NCBI GenBank assembly: GCA_027020915.1
Contig: JALUVF010000066.1
Span: 1-47,197, forward strand
Direction of reading: 5' to 3'
Source of the DNA: a bacterium
Lineage (GTDB): Bacteria; Thermosulfidibacterota; Thermosulfidibacteria; Thermosulfidibacterales; B14-G1
Length of the DNA: 47,197 nucleotides
Of the stretch, positions 16,904 through 24,747 are shown piece by piece (positions within the stretch are counted from its first letter, which is position 1; each line of letters starts with the position of its first letter). Position numbers and translations under genes: made by a program. Under the pieces are notes generated by a model, which saw only the letters and a program-made list of their open reading frames with translations, was not told the origin of the DNA and made no database searches.

Positions 16904-17595
16904 CCCTCCTGGGTGCAGACTTTTTGTTGATGCGGGAAGGAGGGGTTTCCTTTCTCCACAGCATGGGAGAGAGAGACTATAGGGAACATCTTGAGAGGGA
17001 GAGGCTCAGGAAGGCCTTAGGACTCTCCTGCCTGGTGAAGGCAAGACAGGTTCATGGTGATATGGTGCTGGAGGCTGGAGGGATAAAAGGTGAGGGTGAA
17101 GCAGATGGCCTCCTCCTCTCCCTTCAGGACCGGGAAATGGGCATTGCCGTGCTCACGGCGGACTGTTTGCCCCTTCTGATGGCGGCTCCACAGCATCTCC
17201 TCCTTCTGCACGTGGGATGGCGAGGATTGGCCAGAGGCATAGTCCACAAGGGCATAGAAATGATGAAGGGTTTATACAGTGATGTTGAGAACTTTAAAAT
17301 CTATTTTGGCCCCTACATAAAACGTTGTTGCTACAGAGTAGGGTGGGATATGATAGGAGAGCTGAGGAGGAGCCTTCCTCCCGAAGTGGTGGAAGCAGGG
17401 ATGAAGAGAGATTGGAGAGGTCTCTCCTTCTCCTTAGGTGATGCAATATCTAAGATATTGGAATTAGAGGGAATGGGCTTTTCATTAAAGGATAGCGGCT
17501 TTTGTACTTGTTGTTCGGGCCTTTTCCCTTCATACCGAAGAGAGGGAGAGGGAACACCTCGCATGATCAACCTTGCATGGAGAGAGATTTGGTAA
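16882..17595 (+). CDS. pgeF: Laccase-domain purine nucleosidase/peptidoglycan-editing factor family (YfiH)
   Basis: This 237-residue multicopper-oxidase-like (DUF152/YfiH) protein has the conserved zinc/copper site: ARQVHGD (His), LTADCLPLLM (Cys) and HVGWRGLARGIV (His), then FGPYIKRCCYRVG. Family members phosphorolyse or deaminate adenosine and are reported to keep non-canonical muropeptide precursors out of peptidoglycan. The start is uncertain: the TTG at 16882 has GAGGGAGGG before it and gives the usual length, whereas the next ATG (16930) would remove the first strand. It overlaps folC and is followed by trmH. Confidence 0.88.
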   Translation: MAGWERVTLLGADFLLMREGGVSFLHSMGERDYREHLERERLRKALGLSCLVKARQVHGDMVLEAGGIKGEGEADGLLLSLQDREMGIAVLTADCLPLLMAAPQHLLLLHVGWRGLARGIVHKGIEMMKGLYSDVENFKIYFGPYIKRCCYRVGWDMIGELRRSLPPEVVEAGMKRDWRGLSFSLGDAISKILELEGMGFSLKDSGFCTCCSGLFPSYRREGEGTPRMINLAWREIW

Positions 17596-18167
17596 CCCCC
17601 GAAAGAATGAGGCGCTTGATAGAGGTGTTGGATAGGCGCCAGCCGGATCTTACGGTGGTTCTGGAAGAACTAAGAAACCCTCACAACATCAGTGCAGTTC
17701 TTCGCTCCTGTGATGCCATCGGGATTCAATATGTCCACATCGTCGAAGAGAGTGGAGCGGTGGCCGTTTCCAAGAATGTGAGCAGAGGCAGTGCCCAGTG
17801 GTTAGACATATCCTTTTATGCTGATTCATCGAAATGTTTATCACAACTGAGAAATCAAGGTTTCAAGATATATGTAACTGCCATGGACCGGAGGGCCGTA
17901 GATTTCAGGAGGGTAGACTTCACCTGTCCTTGTGCCGTTGTTGTGGGGAGTGAAGTGGAGGGAGTGTCCGAGACGGCATTGAAATATGCAGATGAACTCA
18001 TTGTTATACCCATGGTGGGCTTTGTCCAGAGCTTCAACGTTTCGGTGGCAGCGGCCATAGTTCTCTACGAGGCCTTCAAACAGAGGGAAAATGCTGGCAT
18101 GTACAAAGGAAACCGCCTATCCGAGGAGGAGCGAAAGAGGATCCTGAGCCGGTGGACCCGGCCATAG
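17577..18167 (+). CDS. trmH: tRNA (guanosine-18-2'-O)-methyltransferase
   Basis: This SPOUT-family enzyme of 196 residues methylates the ribose of G18 in the tRNA D-loop. Motifs are visible in order: RRQPDLTVVLEELRNPHNIS with the catalytic Arg region (VLRSCDAIG), VVVGSEVEGVSE, and the knot segment IPMVGFVQSFNVSVAAAI. The start could be ATG 17577 or TTG 17589; the latter has GGAG six bases upstream and matches the N-terminus of E. coli TrmH better as I recall it. Either way it begins within the end of pgeF. Confidence 0.9.
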   Translation: MERDLVTPERMRRLIEVLDRRQPDLTVVLEELRNPHNISAVLRSCDAIGIQYVHIVEESGAVAVSKNVSRGSAQWLDISFYADSSKCLSQLRNQGFKIYVTAMDRRAVDFRRVDFTCPCAVVVGSEVEGVSETALKYADELIVIPMVGFVQSFNVSVAAAIVLYEAFKQRENAGMYKGNRLSEEERKRILSRWTRP

Positions 18168-18196
18168 CCACAAATGCTATGCCTTAACTTTAAATT

Positions 18197-18442
18197 ATGT
18201 GTGAAACGGAAAAAAGCCCTAAATGCTCAAAAGTAACTCTGTGGGTACCCAGGTCTCAGTTGGCCCTGTTGGTCGCCATGGTGGAGTCCTATGAGTGCCT
18301 GGGGGTGGTTAGAGTGGTGGATTCAAGAAAGGCCCTGGCAGAGATCTTTGCTTCTCCGTCTTTTCTGGAAGACCTGATGGGTCTGCTGTCGGACTTATCC
18401 AAAGAGGGACTGATGACCAACATACTGGAAATCAAAGAGTAA
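18197..18442 (+). CDS. DUF4911 domain-containing small protein
   Basis: This 81-residue protein resembles DUF4911: VTLWVPRSQLALLVAMVESYECLGVVRVVD followed by an acidic, leucine-rich tail with FLEDLMGLLSDLSKEG. The sequence looks like a small alpha/beta protein without signal peptide or membrane segment. No function is known. It lies 29 bases behind trmH and is probably the last gene of the folC-pgeF-trmH operon. The start ATG has no strong ribosome-binding site. Confidence 0.7.
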   Translation: MCETEKSPKCSKVTLWVPRSQLALLVAMVESYECLGVVRVVDSRKALAEIFASPSFLEDLMGLLSDLSKEGLMTNILEIKE

Positions 18443-18749
18443 CTTTTCTAATCCACAGTTCCCACCTGTATTCCACAAAACCTGTTGTCAAAGATTAAAT
18501 TGGGGTTAACATTCTAAGGCTTTGAATTACAAGGTTTTTGGGCTCTTCCGTCCCCTCCCCATTTTGATTGATAATGTATATTATGTTAAATTGTTAAACA
18601 AGAGACTAGACTACGGCATTAAGGGGTGTTTTGTTGAAAGCACCGAACGGCCCCGCTCTTCTTTATCCCTGGACTTGGCTGGTATCCCCCTAAAATTCCC
18701 GGACAGCACTTGTTGATAGCCCTGGACAAGGGGAGAATCAGCCAACCGC
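18443..18749. other. Intergenic region without a supported gene
   Basis: About 300 bases lie between the DUF4911 gene and the lrgB terminator. It is AT-rich in its first half. A 64-codon open frame at 18522-18716 has no ribosome-binding site and no family resemblance. I see no tRNA, repeat array or convincing terminator for the plus-strand operon. Confidence 0.6.
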
Positions 18750-18771
18750 AAAAAACCTTCCTAGGAGGAAG
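18750..18771 (-). terminator. Intrinsic terminator of lrgAB
   Basis: Read on the minus strand, a 6-base-pair stem (CTTCCT / AGGAAG, arms at 18766-18771 and 18757-18762) with a 3-base loop is followed by a G and then six U (18755-18750), about 35 bases after the lrgB stop. This is a compact rho-independent terminator. Confidence 0.65.
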
Positions 18772-18805
18772 CTCTCTCCCCTGAAGTCCGTTCCTTTATC
18801 ATGCC

Positions 18806-19489
18806 TCATCTCCTCATCAGGAGGATAATGAGGTATGGAAGCATAAAAGAGCTGTAGACGCCGTTGAGGGCCATGGCCAGTCCACTCACTGCTCCGCTCA
18901 GCTCATCATCCAGGATAATCCTGGCCGTTCCCAGCCCATGGGAAGTGACTCCCATACCCAGACCTCTAGCCACTCTGTCCTTCACCCTGGCAAGATTGAG
19001 CAGCTCCACTCCCACAGCGTTACCCATGATGCCCGTTAAAATCACCAGGACGGCTGTGAGAGCCGGGATACCCCCAATCTTACTACTCACCCCTATGGCA
19101 ATGGCCGTCGTGATGCTTTTGGGGGCTATGCTCAGGAGAACGGATTTGTTGGCCCCCAGGAGCTTGGCGATGTAGAAAGCCGTGAGGGCTGCCACCAGTC
19201 CTCCCGAGAGGATGCCGATGGAGATTTCCTTGGCATAGGATACAATAGTCTTCCTCTCCCTATAGAGGGGAATGGCCAGAGATACAACGGCAGGGCCCAA
19301 CAGGAAAAAGAGGATTCGGGCGCTCTTCATATAGAACTGATAGCTAATGCCGCTGGTCTTGAGTCCCACAGAGATGATGAGGATACTCAGAAGCACAGGG
19401 TTCAGATAGAACTTCCCTCCCCTCTTCTCATAGACCCTGGACAGGGCATAAAAGATGCCGAGAGTGACGAATAGGCCAAAACTGGCCAT
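18806..19489 (-). CDS. lrgB: LrgB/CidB family membrane protein
   Basis: This 227-residue polytopic membrane protein matches LrgB/CidB, with hydrophobic segments across most of its length and the conserved SIAPKSITTAIAIGVSSKIGG, LTGIMGNAVG and TSHGLGTARIILDDELSG segments. Family members work with LrgA in holin-like control of murein hydrolase activity or in pyruvate/glycolate transport. AGGAGAT precedes the ATG, and only 4 bases separate it from the lrgA stop, so the two genes are coupled. Confidence 0.92.
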   Translation of the reverse strand: MASFGLFVTLGIFYALSRVYEKRGGKFYLNPVLLSILIISVGLKTSGISYQFYMKSARILFFLLGPAVVSLAIPLYRERKTIVSYAKEISIGILSGGLVAALTAFYIAKLLGANKSVLLSIAPKSITTAIAIGVSSKIGGIPALTAVLVILTGIMGNAVGVELLNLARVKDRVARGLGMGVTSHGLGTARIILDDELSGAVSGLAMALNGVYSSFMLPYLIILLMRR

Positions 19490-19493
19490 GGCT

Positions 19494-19832
19494 CTATCTC
19501 CTGATTAACTCCACCGTTTTAGCGGTGAAGATTATGGTGATGGCAAAACTGGCTATAAGCGCCACTGATATGGGTAGGAGTTGGGCCCTAACCATAGACC
19601 AGTAGAGAATGATCCCCACCCCCGGTGGAATGAACATGACACTCATGTTTCTGATGAGGAAAGTGGCCACTTCTTCCACGTCTCGGAGCTCCACTAAGCC
19701 AAACAACAGAGCCAGGGTGAGAAGGACCATGCCAACGACGTTTCCAGGCACAGGAATTTTCGTCAATTTGGTGATGGCCTCTCCTAAAAAGAGGAATCCC
19801 AGGATGATAGAGAGTCCCTTGTACATGCGCAT
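19494..19832 (-). CDS. lrgA: LrgA/CidA family holin-like protein
   Basis: This 112-residue protein has four hydrophobic segments and the LrgA/CidA core: LGEAITKLTKIPVPGNVVGM, followed by NMSVMFIPPGVGI. LrgA and CidA are phage-holin-like inner-membrane proteins that pair with LrgB/CidB. GGAGGTG lies four bases before the ATG at 19832. It is the first gene of the lrgAB operon, with a promoter predicted just upstream. Confidence 0.92.
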   Translation of the reverse strand: MRMYKGLSIILGFLFLGEAITKLTKIPVPGNVVGMVLLTLALLFGLVELRDVEEVATFLIRNMSVMFIPPGVGIILYWSMVRAQLLPISVALIASFAITIIFTAKTVELIRR

Positions 19833-19861
19833 GGGGCACCTCCATAACTAAGTTTTATGCT

Positions 19862-19890
19862 ATGATATCAGCCATATTTGCCATCATCAA
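19862..19890 (-). promoter_or_regulatory. Predicted promoter of lrgAB
   Basis: On the minus strand, -35 TTGATG (19890-19885) and -10 TATCAT (19867-19862) are 17 bases apart, placing the start of transcription near 19855 and giving a short leader before the lrgA ribosome-binding site. Confidence 0.5.
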
Positions 19891-20062
19891 CCCTAAATGG
19901 ATCTACTTGTATGTGGTGTGTTAACTTATAGATCGCCCCTTATTTAGGAATTTTATAACTAGGTTATTAAAATTGACCGTGAACTCAAGTTTCTCATTTC
20001 GGCGAAACATTCCTCCCCTTGCCCCTGGTCCCTGATCCAGAATGGGTCCCTCCTGAATCGCC

Positions 20063-20091
20063 TTGACAAGGGAGATGGCCTGGTCTAAATT
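20063..20091 (+). promoter_or_regulatory. Predicted strong promoter of the tRNA-surE operon
   Basis: A perfect -35 TTGACA (20063-20068), a 17-base spacer and -10 TAAATT (20086-20091) place the start of transcription at about 20098, four bases before the first base of the tRNA-Leu. This arrangement is typical of stable-RNA promoters. Confidence 0.65.
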
Positions 20092-20101
20092 TCCCCTGCG
20101 T

Positions 20102-20188
20102 GCCGAAGTGGCGGAACTGGTAGACGCGCTATCTTGAGGGGGTAGTGGGCATTAGCCCGTGCGGGTTCGAGTCCCGCCTTCGGCACCA
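20102..20188 (+). tRNA. tRNA-Leu (anticodon GAG)
   Basis: The acceptor stem GCCGAAG/CTTCGGC, discriminator A and an encoded CCA (20186-20188) are present. The anticodon stem CTATC/GGTAG holds the loop TTGAGGG, giving anticodon GAG. A long variable arm (TGGGC...GCCCG region) marks it as class II, and the T-arm reads GCGGG-TTCGAGT-CCCGC. It reads CUC and CUU leucine codons. Confidence 0.95.
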
Positions 20189-20195
20189 AGAAAGT

Positions 20196-20272
20196 CGGGG
20201 CGTGGCGCAGTCTGGTAGCGCACTGGCATGGGGGGTCAGTGGTCGGCCGTTCAAATCGGCTCGCCCCGACCA
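20196..20272 (+). tRNA. tRNA-Pro (anticodon GGG)
   Basis: The acceptor stem CGGGGCG/CGCCCCG, discriminator A and encoded CCA (20270-20272) are present. The anticodon stem CTGGC/GTCAG holds the loop ATGGGGG, anticodon GGG. The T-loop is TTCAAAT. It lies 7 bases after tRNA-Leu, so the two are cotranscribed. It closely resembles the tRNA-Pro at 21766 outside the anticodon arm. Confidence 0.95.
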
Positions 20273-20318
20273 TTTATGAGTTTCTCCCTTGAGTCTAAAT
20301 CCTGCCGGGGGTCTTCAA

Positions 20319-21074
20319 ATGGTCATTCTCCTTTCCAATGACGATGGTGTGTATGCCCAGGGGCTCACCACTCTAAGAGAGGTTCTGGAAGACGTAGCAG
20401 AAGTCTATGTGGTGGCACCCGATAGGGAAAAGAGCGCTGTGAGCCACGCTGTCACCCTTCACCGCCCTTTGAGGGTGGAGAAGATAAAGGATCGGGTTTA
20501 CGCTGTGGACGGTACCCCTACCGACTGCGTCATACTGGCCGTGAACAGGCTTCTGGAAAAGAGGCCCCACCTACTGGTCTCAGGAATAAACCAGGGGGGA
20601 AACATGGGTGATGACGTCACCTACTCGGGCACCGTGTCCGCCGCTATGGAAGGTACCATACTGGGAATCCCCTCCATCGCCGTATCTCTGGTGGTGGGTG
20701 AATACAGGAACTACGAAAACGCCGCTCTCTTTGCCAAAAGGCTGGTGGAGTGGATGGAGAACTCTCCCCTGCCCCCGGAGACTTTTCTAAACGTAAACGT
20801 TCCCGACAAGGAGTCCTACCAGCACATAAAGGGCGTAATGTGGACCCGGCAGGGAAAGAGGGTGTACAGCGACTCCATATATGAACTGGTGGATCCCAGG
20901 GGTAAGAAGTATTACTGGATAGGAGGTGTTCCCCTGGAAGACGTGGATAACGGGGAGGACACTGACATAGCCGCCGTTGGCAAGGGATACATCTCCATCA
21001 CCCCTATACACCTTGATCTCACAGATTATAGGGCCTTAGATAACTTAAGGAGAAAGGGAAACCTCTCTTTATAG
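20319..21074 (+). CDS. surE: 5'/3'-nucleotidase SurE
   Basis: This 251-residue metal-dependent phosphatase dephosphorylates nucleoside monophosphates. Visible motifs are LLSNDDGVYAQG (metal site), APDREKSAVSHAVTLHRPLR, DGTPTDCV, and SGINQGGNMGDDVTYSGTV. ATG 20319 is preferred, because VILLSNDDG is the normal family N-terminus; an upstream in-frame TTG at 20289 lies just behind the tRNA-Pro. No strong Shine-Dalgarno sequence is visible. It is followed by pcm six bases after its stop, the classical stress-survival pair. Confidence 0.94.
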   Translation: MVILLSNDDGVYAQGLTTLREVLEDVAEVYVVAPDREKSAVSHAVTLHRPLRVEKIKDRVYAVDGTPTDCVILAVNRLLEKRPHLLVSGINQGGNMGDDVTYSGTVSAAMEGTILGIPSIAVSLVVGEYRNYENAALFAKRLVEWMENSPLPPETFLNVNVPDKESYQHIKGVMWTRQGKRVYSDSIYELVDPRGKKYYWIGGVPLEDVDNGEDTDIAAVGKGYISITPIHLDLTDYRALDNLRRKGNLSL

Positions 21075-21080
21075 GCAGGT

Positions 21081-21764
21081 ATGGCGTCTGTGGGCCTCTG
21101 GAGAAAGGGCGAGAAGGAGTATGACAGAGCCCGGCAAAGGATGGTGGATCTCATCCGGAGCCGGGGGATAAAGGATTCTCTTGTTCTGGAAGCCATGGCC
21201 AAGGTCCCCCGCCACCTCTTTGTGCCCCCTTCCTTGAGAGATGAAGCCTATGCCGACTATCCCCTGGCTATTGGTGAGGGACAAACCATATCCCAACCCT
21301 ATATCGTAGCCTTGATGACAGAGGCCCTGGAACTCACACCCGATTCGAAGGTGCTGGAGATTGGAACGGGTTCCGGGTACCAGGCGGCCATACTGGCTGA
21401 GATAGCCGGAGAAGTCTACTCCGTGGAGCGTTTGCCCTCCCTGGCTGCCAGGGCCGAGAGGCTTTTACGAGAACTGGGTTACCATAACGTCTATATCAGG
21501 GTGGGAGACGGAACTCTGGGCTGGCCTGAAGAGGGGCCCTACGACGGTATAGTGGTCACTGCCGCGGCACCTTCCATTCCCCCTCCCCTGTTAGAGCAGC
21601 TGAACGTTGGGGGCAGACTGGTGATTCCCGTGGGTGGGGCCTATTCCCAGGAGCTACTCAAGGTGGTCAAGAGAGACCCCGAAGGCAACTACACCACCCA
21701 CTCCCTGGGTGGTTGTGTTTTTGTGAAGCTTTACGGTAAATACGGTTGGAAGAAGGAAGATTAG
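21081..21764 (+). CDS. pcm: Protein-L-isoaspartate O-methyltransferase
   Basis: This 227-residue SAM-dependent enzyme repairs isoaspartyl residues in aged proteins. It shows AMAKVPRHLFVPP, YADYPLAIGEGQTISQPYIV, the SAM-binding VLEIGTGSGYQAAILAEI, and GRLVIPVG near the C-terminus, all in the family order. It is cotranscribed with surE. Its TAG stop ends at 21764, one base before the acceptor stem of the following tRNA-Pro, so processing of that tRNA must cut directly at the end of the pcm message. Confidence 0.94.
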   Translation: MASVGLWRKGEKEYDRARQRMVDLIRSRGIKDSLVLEAMAKVPRHLFVPPSLRDEAYADYPLAIGEGQTISQPYIVALMTEALELTPDSKVLEIGTGSGYQAAILAEIAGEVYSVERLPSLAARAERLLRELGYHNVYIRVGDGTLGWPEEGPYDGIVVTAAAPSIPPPLLEQLNVGGRLVIPVGGAYSQELLKVVKRDPEGNYTTHSLGGCVFVKLYGKYGWKKED

Positions 21765-21765
21765 T

Positions 21766-21842
21766 CGGGGCGTAGCGCAGCCTGGTAGCGCACCAGCTTC
21801 GGGAGCTGGGTGTCGGCCGTTCGAATCGGCTCGCCCCGACCA
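21766..21842 (+). tRNA. tRNA-Pro (anticodon CGG)
   Basis: The acceptor stem CGGGGCG/CGCCCCG, discriminator A and encoded CCA (21840-21842) are present. The anticodon stem CCAGC/GCTGG holds TTCGGGA, anticodon CGG. It is nearly identical to the tRNA-Pro (GGG) at 20196 in the acceptor, D and T arms and differs mainly in the anticodon arm. It is embedded between pcm and a LOG-like gene on the same strand. Confidence 0.95.
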
Positions 21843-21861
21843 TTGTTTGAAAGGAAGGTGA

Positions 21862-22314
21862 ATGACCAAGGCAGTTGTGGGTGTTATAGGCGCGTCCCAG
21901 TGTACCCCCCAGGAGTATGAGAAGGCCTATCAGATTGGCCGGGGCATCGCTCGCCTGGGAGCCATCGTGGTATGCGGAGGTCTGGGGGGTGTTATGGAGG
22001 CGGTATCCAAAGGTGCCCGGGAAGAGGGAGGAATGGTGGTGGGTATCATTCCCCAGTCCCACCCCGGTGAAGCCAATCCCTACGTGACTGTGGCCGTGGC
22101 CACGGGCATGGGCCACGCCAGGAACTCCATCATAGTGAACACGGCCCGGGTATTGGTGGCTGTGGGAGGAGAGTATGGAACCCTTTCGGAGATTGCCCTA
22201 GCCCTCAAGGGAGGTAAAGTGGTCCTGGGGCTGGACACCTGGGAAATACCCGGAGTGGTGAGGGTATCTTCTGTGGAGGAGGTCCTGGGGACTCTGGAGG
22301 ATTTGTTGAGGTGA
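21862..22314 (+). CDS. TIGR00725-type LOG-like (Rossmann-fold nucleotide-binding) protein
   Basis: This 150-residue protein resembles the TIGR00725 group of LOG/lysine-decarboxylase-like proteins: VVGVIGASQCTPQEY, VVCGGLGGVMEAVSKGA, NSIIVNTARVLVAVGGEYGTL. Related LOG proteins are phosphoribohydrolases that release bases from nucleoside 5'-monophosphates. The family's PGGxGT core appears as VGGEYGTLSE, so hydrolase activity is possible but unproven. GAAAGGAAGG precedes the ATG. It overlaps the next gene by GTGA. Confidence 0.85.
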   Translation: MTKAVVGVIGASQCTPQEYEKAYQIGRGIARLGAIVVCGGLGGVMEAVSKGAREEGGMVVGIIPQSHPGEANPYVTVAVATGMGHARNSIIVNTARVLVAVGGEYGTLSEIALALKGGKVVLGLDTWEIPGVVRVSSVEEVLGTLEDLLR

Positions 22315-23132
22315 GAAAGGCTGGAAGAGTCCTGGCAGCGGTTTGCCTCATCATCATCCTCTCCCCTCCTTTTGCAGGTAGCGCGTCTATCCCCAAGTCT
22401 TCCAGAGGATACACCCTGTATGTGGTGAGGAGAGGCGATACCCTCTTCACCATAGCCAGGAAGTACCGCCTCTCCTGGAAGACCCTGGCAAGGGTGAACG
22501 CCATCCGTCCCCCGTACAAGATATACAGGGGACAGCGGCTCATGGTTCCCCTCCCAAAGGGGAGATACCGGGTTTACCGGGTGAGAAGGGGCGACTATCT
22601 CAAGAGGATAGCCGCTAGGTACGGTGTCCCCTGGAGGGTTCTGGCCCGGGTGAACGGCATTAGAAGCCCTTATAAAATCTACAGGGGCCAATATCTCAAG
22701 ATTCCCAGGGCTGGCGCCAGAAGCAGAAGGCCCTCCCCATCTTCATATTCCCGGAAGGGAAGAGCCTTGAAAATAGGGTTTCTTTCTCCCGTTCCTGGCA
22801 GGGGTAAGGGGGGTATCAATATGGGGCTGGACTTCTCCCTATCCCAGGGGGAAGAGATCCTCTCATCTGCCCCTGGCAGGGTGGTTTATGCCTCCCTGGA
22901 CATGAGGGGGCTGGGCTCTGTGCTCATTATTGAACACCCTGGGGGCTATGAAACGGTTTACACCGGCAAGGCCATATACTGGACAGTGGGAGAGGGAGAA
23001 GAGGTGGGAAAAAGCAAGGTGCTGGGAGAGGCGGTAGAAGACACAGTCCTCCACTTTGAGATAAGGAGGGCCGGCAGACCTCTCCCTGCCGGCAAACTTG
23101 TGGGCAGGATGAAAAAAAGGGGGAAGAGATGA
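22311..23132 (+). CDS. NlpD-like protein: LysM-LysM-degenerate LytM (M23) domain
   Basis: This 273-residue exported protein has a signal peptide (hydrophobic 6-20, then SGSAS-like cleavage area near 22-25), two LysM repeats (about 34-80 and 86-132) for peptidoglycan binding, and a C-terminal LytM fold (about 155-262). The LytM zinc ligand His is Asn170 (INMGLD, with Asp174 kept); the first His of the HxH motif is Val246 (VLHFE, with His248 kept); the YxH region reads YTG. So it is probably not a hydrolase. NlpD and EnvC, which activate amidases, have similarly damaged LytM domains, and surE-pcm-nlpD is the proteobacterial order. The GTG start overlaps the preceding stop. Confidence 0.85.
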   Translation: MRKAGRVLAAVCLIIILSPPFAGSASIPKSSRGYTLYVVRRGDTLFTIARKYRLSWKTLARVNAIRPPYKIYRGQRLMVPLPKGRYRVYRVRRGDYLKRIAARYGVPWRVLARVNGIRSPYKIYRGQYLKIPRAGARSRRPSPSSYSRKGRALKIGFLSPVPGRGKGGINMGLDFSLSQGEEILSSAPGRVVYASLDMRGLGSVLIIEHPGGYETVYTGKAIYWTVGEGEEVGKSKVLGEAVEDTVLHFEIRRAGRPLPAGKLVGRMKKRGKR

Positions 23133-24436
23133 GAGTAGCAGTGATAGGAGCGGGCTACGTGGGTGTAGTGACTGCGGCGGGGTTCGCTGAGTTTGGAAAC
23201 GAAGTGGTCTGCGTAGACAAGGTCCCTGAGAAGGTGGAGATGCTAAGAAAGGGAGAGATCCCTTTCTACGAGCCAGGGCTCCAGGAGTTGGTGGGGAAAA
23301 ACCTGAAAGAGGGGCGCCTGGTCTTCACCACAGATTCACCCCAGGCCATCAGAGACTCTCTGGTCATCTTCATCGCAGTGGGGACACCCCCCAGGGGTGA
23401 CGGGTCTGCCGATCTCTCCTATGTGGAAGAGGTGGCCAGGGAGATCGCTGACAATCTGAATGAGTATAAGGTGGTGGTGACCAAGAGCACCGTGCCCGTG
23501 GGCACAAGCCTGAGAATAAAAGAGATTATTGAAACCTGCAAGAACAATAGCACCCAGTTCGACGTGGCCTCCAATCCAGAATTTCTACGGGAAGGTTCGG
23601 CCGTTTACGACTTCATGCACCCCGACAGGGTGGTGATCGGCACCGACAGCGATGCCGCCAAAGCCATCCTGAGGGATCTCTACAGGCCTCTCTACCTGAG
23701 GGAAACCCCCTTCGTCTTCACCGACCTGAAGACATCGGAACTCATCAAGTACGCCTCCAACTCCTTCCTGGCCATGAAGATCTCCTTCATCAACGAGATA
23801 GCCAACTTGTGCGACACTCTGGGGGCGGATGTGCATGTGGTGGCCAGGGGCATGGGACTGGACGGCCGCATAGGGCCCAAGTTCCTTCACCCCGGACCGG
23901 GCTATGGAGGTTCCTGCTTTCCCAAAGATACCATGGCCCTTTTGAGAATGGCCCAGGAGGCGGGGTACCATTTCCGTCTGGTAGAGGCCACGGTGCAGGT
24001 GAACCTCTCCCAGCAGGAGAGGGCCGTGGAAAAGATTCGCCAGGCCCTGGGAGGGAAATTGGAGGGCACTGTGATAGGCTTCCTGGGTCTCTCCTTCAAG
24101 CCCAACACCGACGATATCCGGGAGTCCCCTGCCCTTAGGGTGGCCAAAATGCTCCTGGAAGAGGGAGCCGCCCTGAGGGTGTTCGATCCCGCCGCCATGA
24201 AAAACGCGGCCCAGGTGCTGGGAAACGGGTGCGTTTACTGCAAGGACTCATACCATGCCGTTCAAGGAGCCCAGGCCATGGTGGTAGCCACCGAGTGGAA
24301 TCAGTTCAGAAACCTGGATCTGGCCAAGGCCCGAGAGGCCATGAAAGGCGATGTGCTGGTGGATCTGCGCAACGTTTACGAGCCTGAGAAAGCCAAGGCC
24401 CTGGGATTCAAATACATAGGTATGGGGAGGAGATAA
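23129..24436 (+). CDS. ugd: UDP-glucose 6-dehydrogenase
   Basis: This 435-residue enzyme oxidises UDP-glucose to UDP-glucuronate with two NAD+. It has the N-terminal NAD motif GAGYVGVVTA, the KSTVPVGTS segment, and the catalytic-cysteine segment PGYGGSCFPKDT (Cys near residue 263), then LSFKPNTDDIRESPAL. A GDP-mannose dehydrogenase function is less likely by the N-terminal pattern but not excluded. The ATG overlaps the NlpD-like stop as ATGA. UDP-glucuronate could feed the PssD/PssE-like transferase encoded at 12240-13174. Confidence 0.92.
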   Translation: MRVAVIGAGYVGVVTAAGFAEFGNEVVCVDKVPEKVEMLRKGEIPFYEPGLQELVGKNLKEGRLVFTTDSPQAIRDSLVIFIAVGTPPRGDGSADLSYVEEVAREIADNLNEYKVVVTKSTVPVGTSLRIKEIIETCKNNSTQFDVASNPEFLREGSAVYDFMHPDRVVIGTDSDAAKAILRDLYRPLYLRETPFVFTDLKTSELIKYASNSFLAMKISFINEIANLCDTLGADVHVVARGMGLDGRIGPKFLHPGPGYGGSCFPKDTMALLRMAQEAGYHFRLVEATVQVNLSQQERAVEKIRQALGGKLEGTVIGFLGLSFKPNTDDIRESPALRVAKMLLEEGAALRVFDPAAMKNAAQVLGNGCVYCKDSYHAVQGAQAMVVATEWNQFRNLDLAKAREAMKGDVLVDLRNVYEPEKAKALGFKYIGMGRR

Positions 24437-24437
24437 G

Positions 24438-24734
24438 ATGCCCCTTCTGCCTAAAATGATCATCGCCTTTGCCAAGACCCTGGATCTGACCCTGAGGATC
24501 TATATCTGGGTCATCATTATCGGGGCCATCCTTTCCTGGGTGAATCCCAGCCCCTACCATCCCGTGGTCAGAACCATAAACCGCCTTACAGAGCCTGTCC
24601 TGAAACCCATAAGGCGTATGATCCCCCCCATAGGGGGTCTGGATTTCAGCCCAGTGGTGGCCATATTCATCGTCTACCTCATTCAGAGCCTCCTCATTCC
24701 CCTCCTCTACCGCCTGGCTTTCACCCTGGCCTGA
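24438..24734 (+). CDS. YggT family membrane protein
   Basis: This 98-residue protein has two hydrophobic segments (about 20-38 and 70-90) around the family core AILSWVNPSPYHPVVRTINRLTEP, cut here to its ends: SWVNPSPYHPV and PVLKPIRRMIPP. YggT proteins are inner-membrane proteins with roles proposed in osmotic stress and cell-division site placement. It starts one base after ugd and precedes a YggU gene, the common pairing. Confidence 0.9.
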   Translation: MPLLPKMIIAFAKTLDLTLRIYIWVIIIGAILSWVNPSPYHPVVRTINRLTEPVLKPIRRMIPPIGGLDFSPVVAIFIVYLIQSLLIPLLYRLAFTLA

Positions 24735-24747
24735 GAAGGACTTCCCC

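Noticed and set aside
18522-18716. A 64-codon open frame in the gap before lrgB.
   Set aside because: No ribosome-binding site, no recognisable motif and no conserved neighbour; noted only as intergenic.
20196-21842. Two near-identical tRNA-Pro genes as attachment-site repeats of an integrated element.
   Set aside because: The enclosed genes are the housekeeping pair surE-pcm, there is no integrase, both tRNAs are complete and their anticodons differ.
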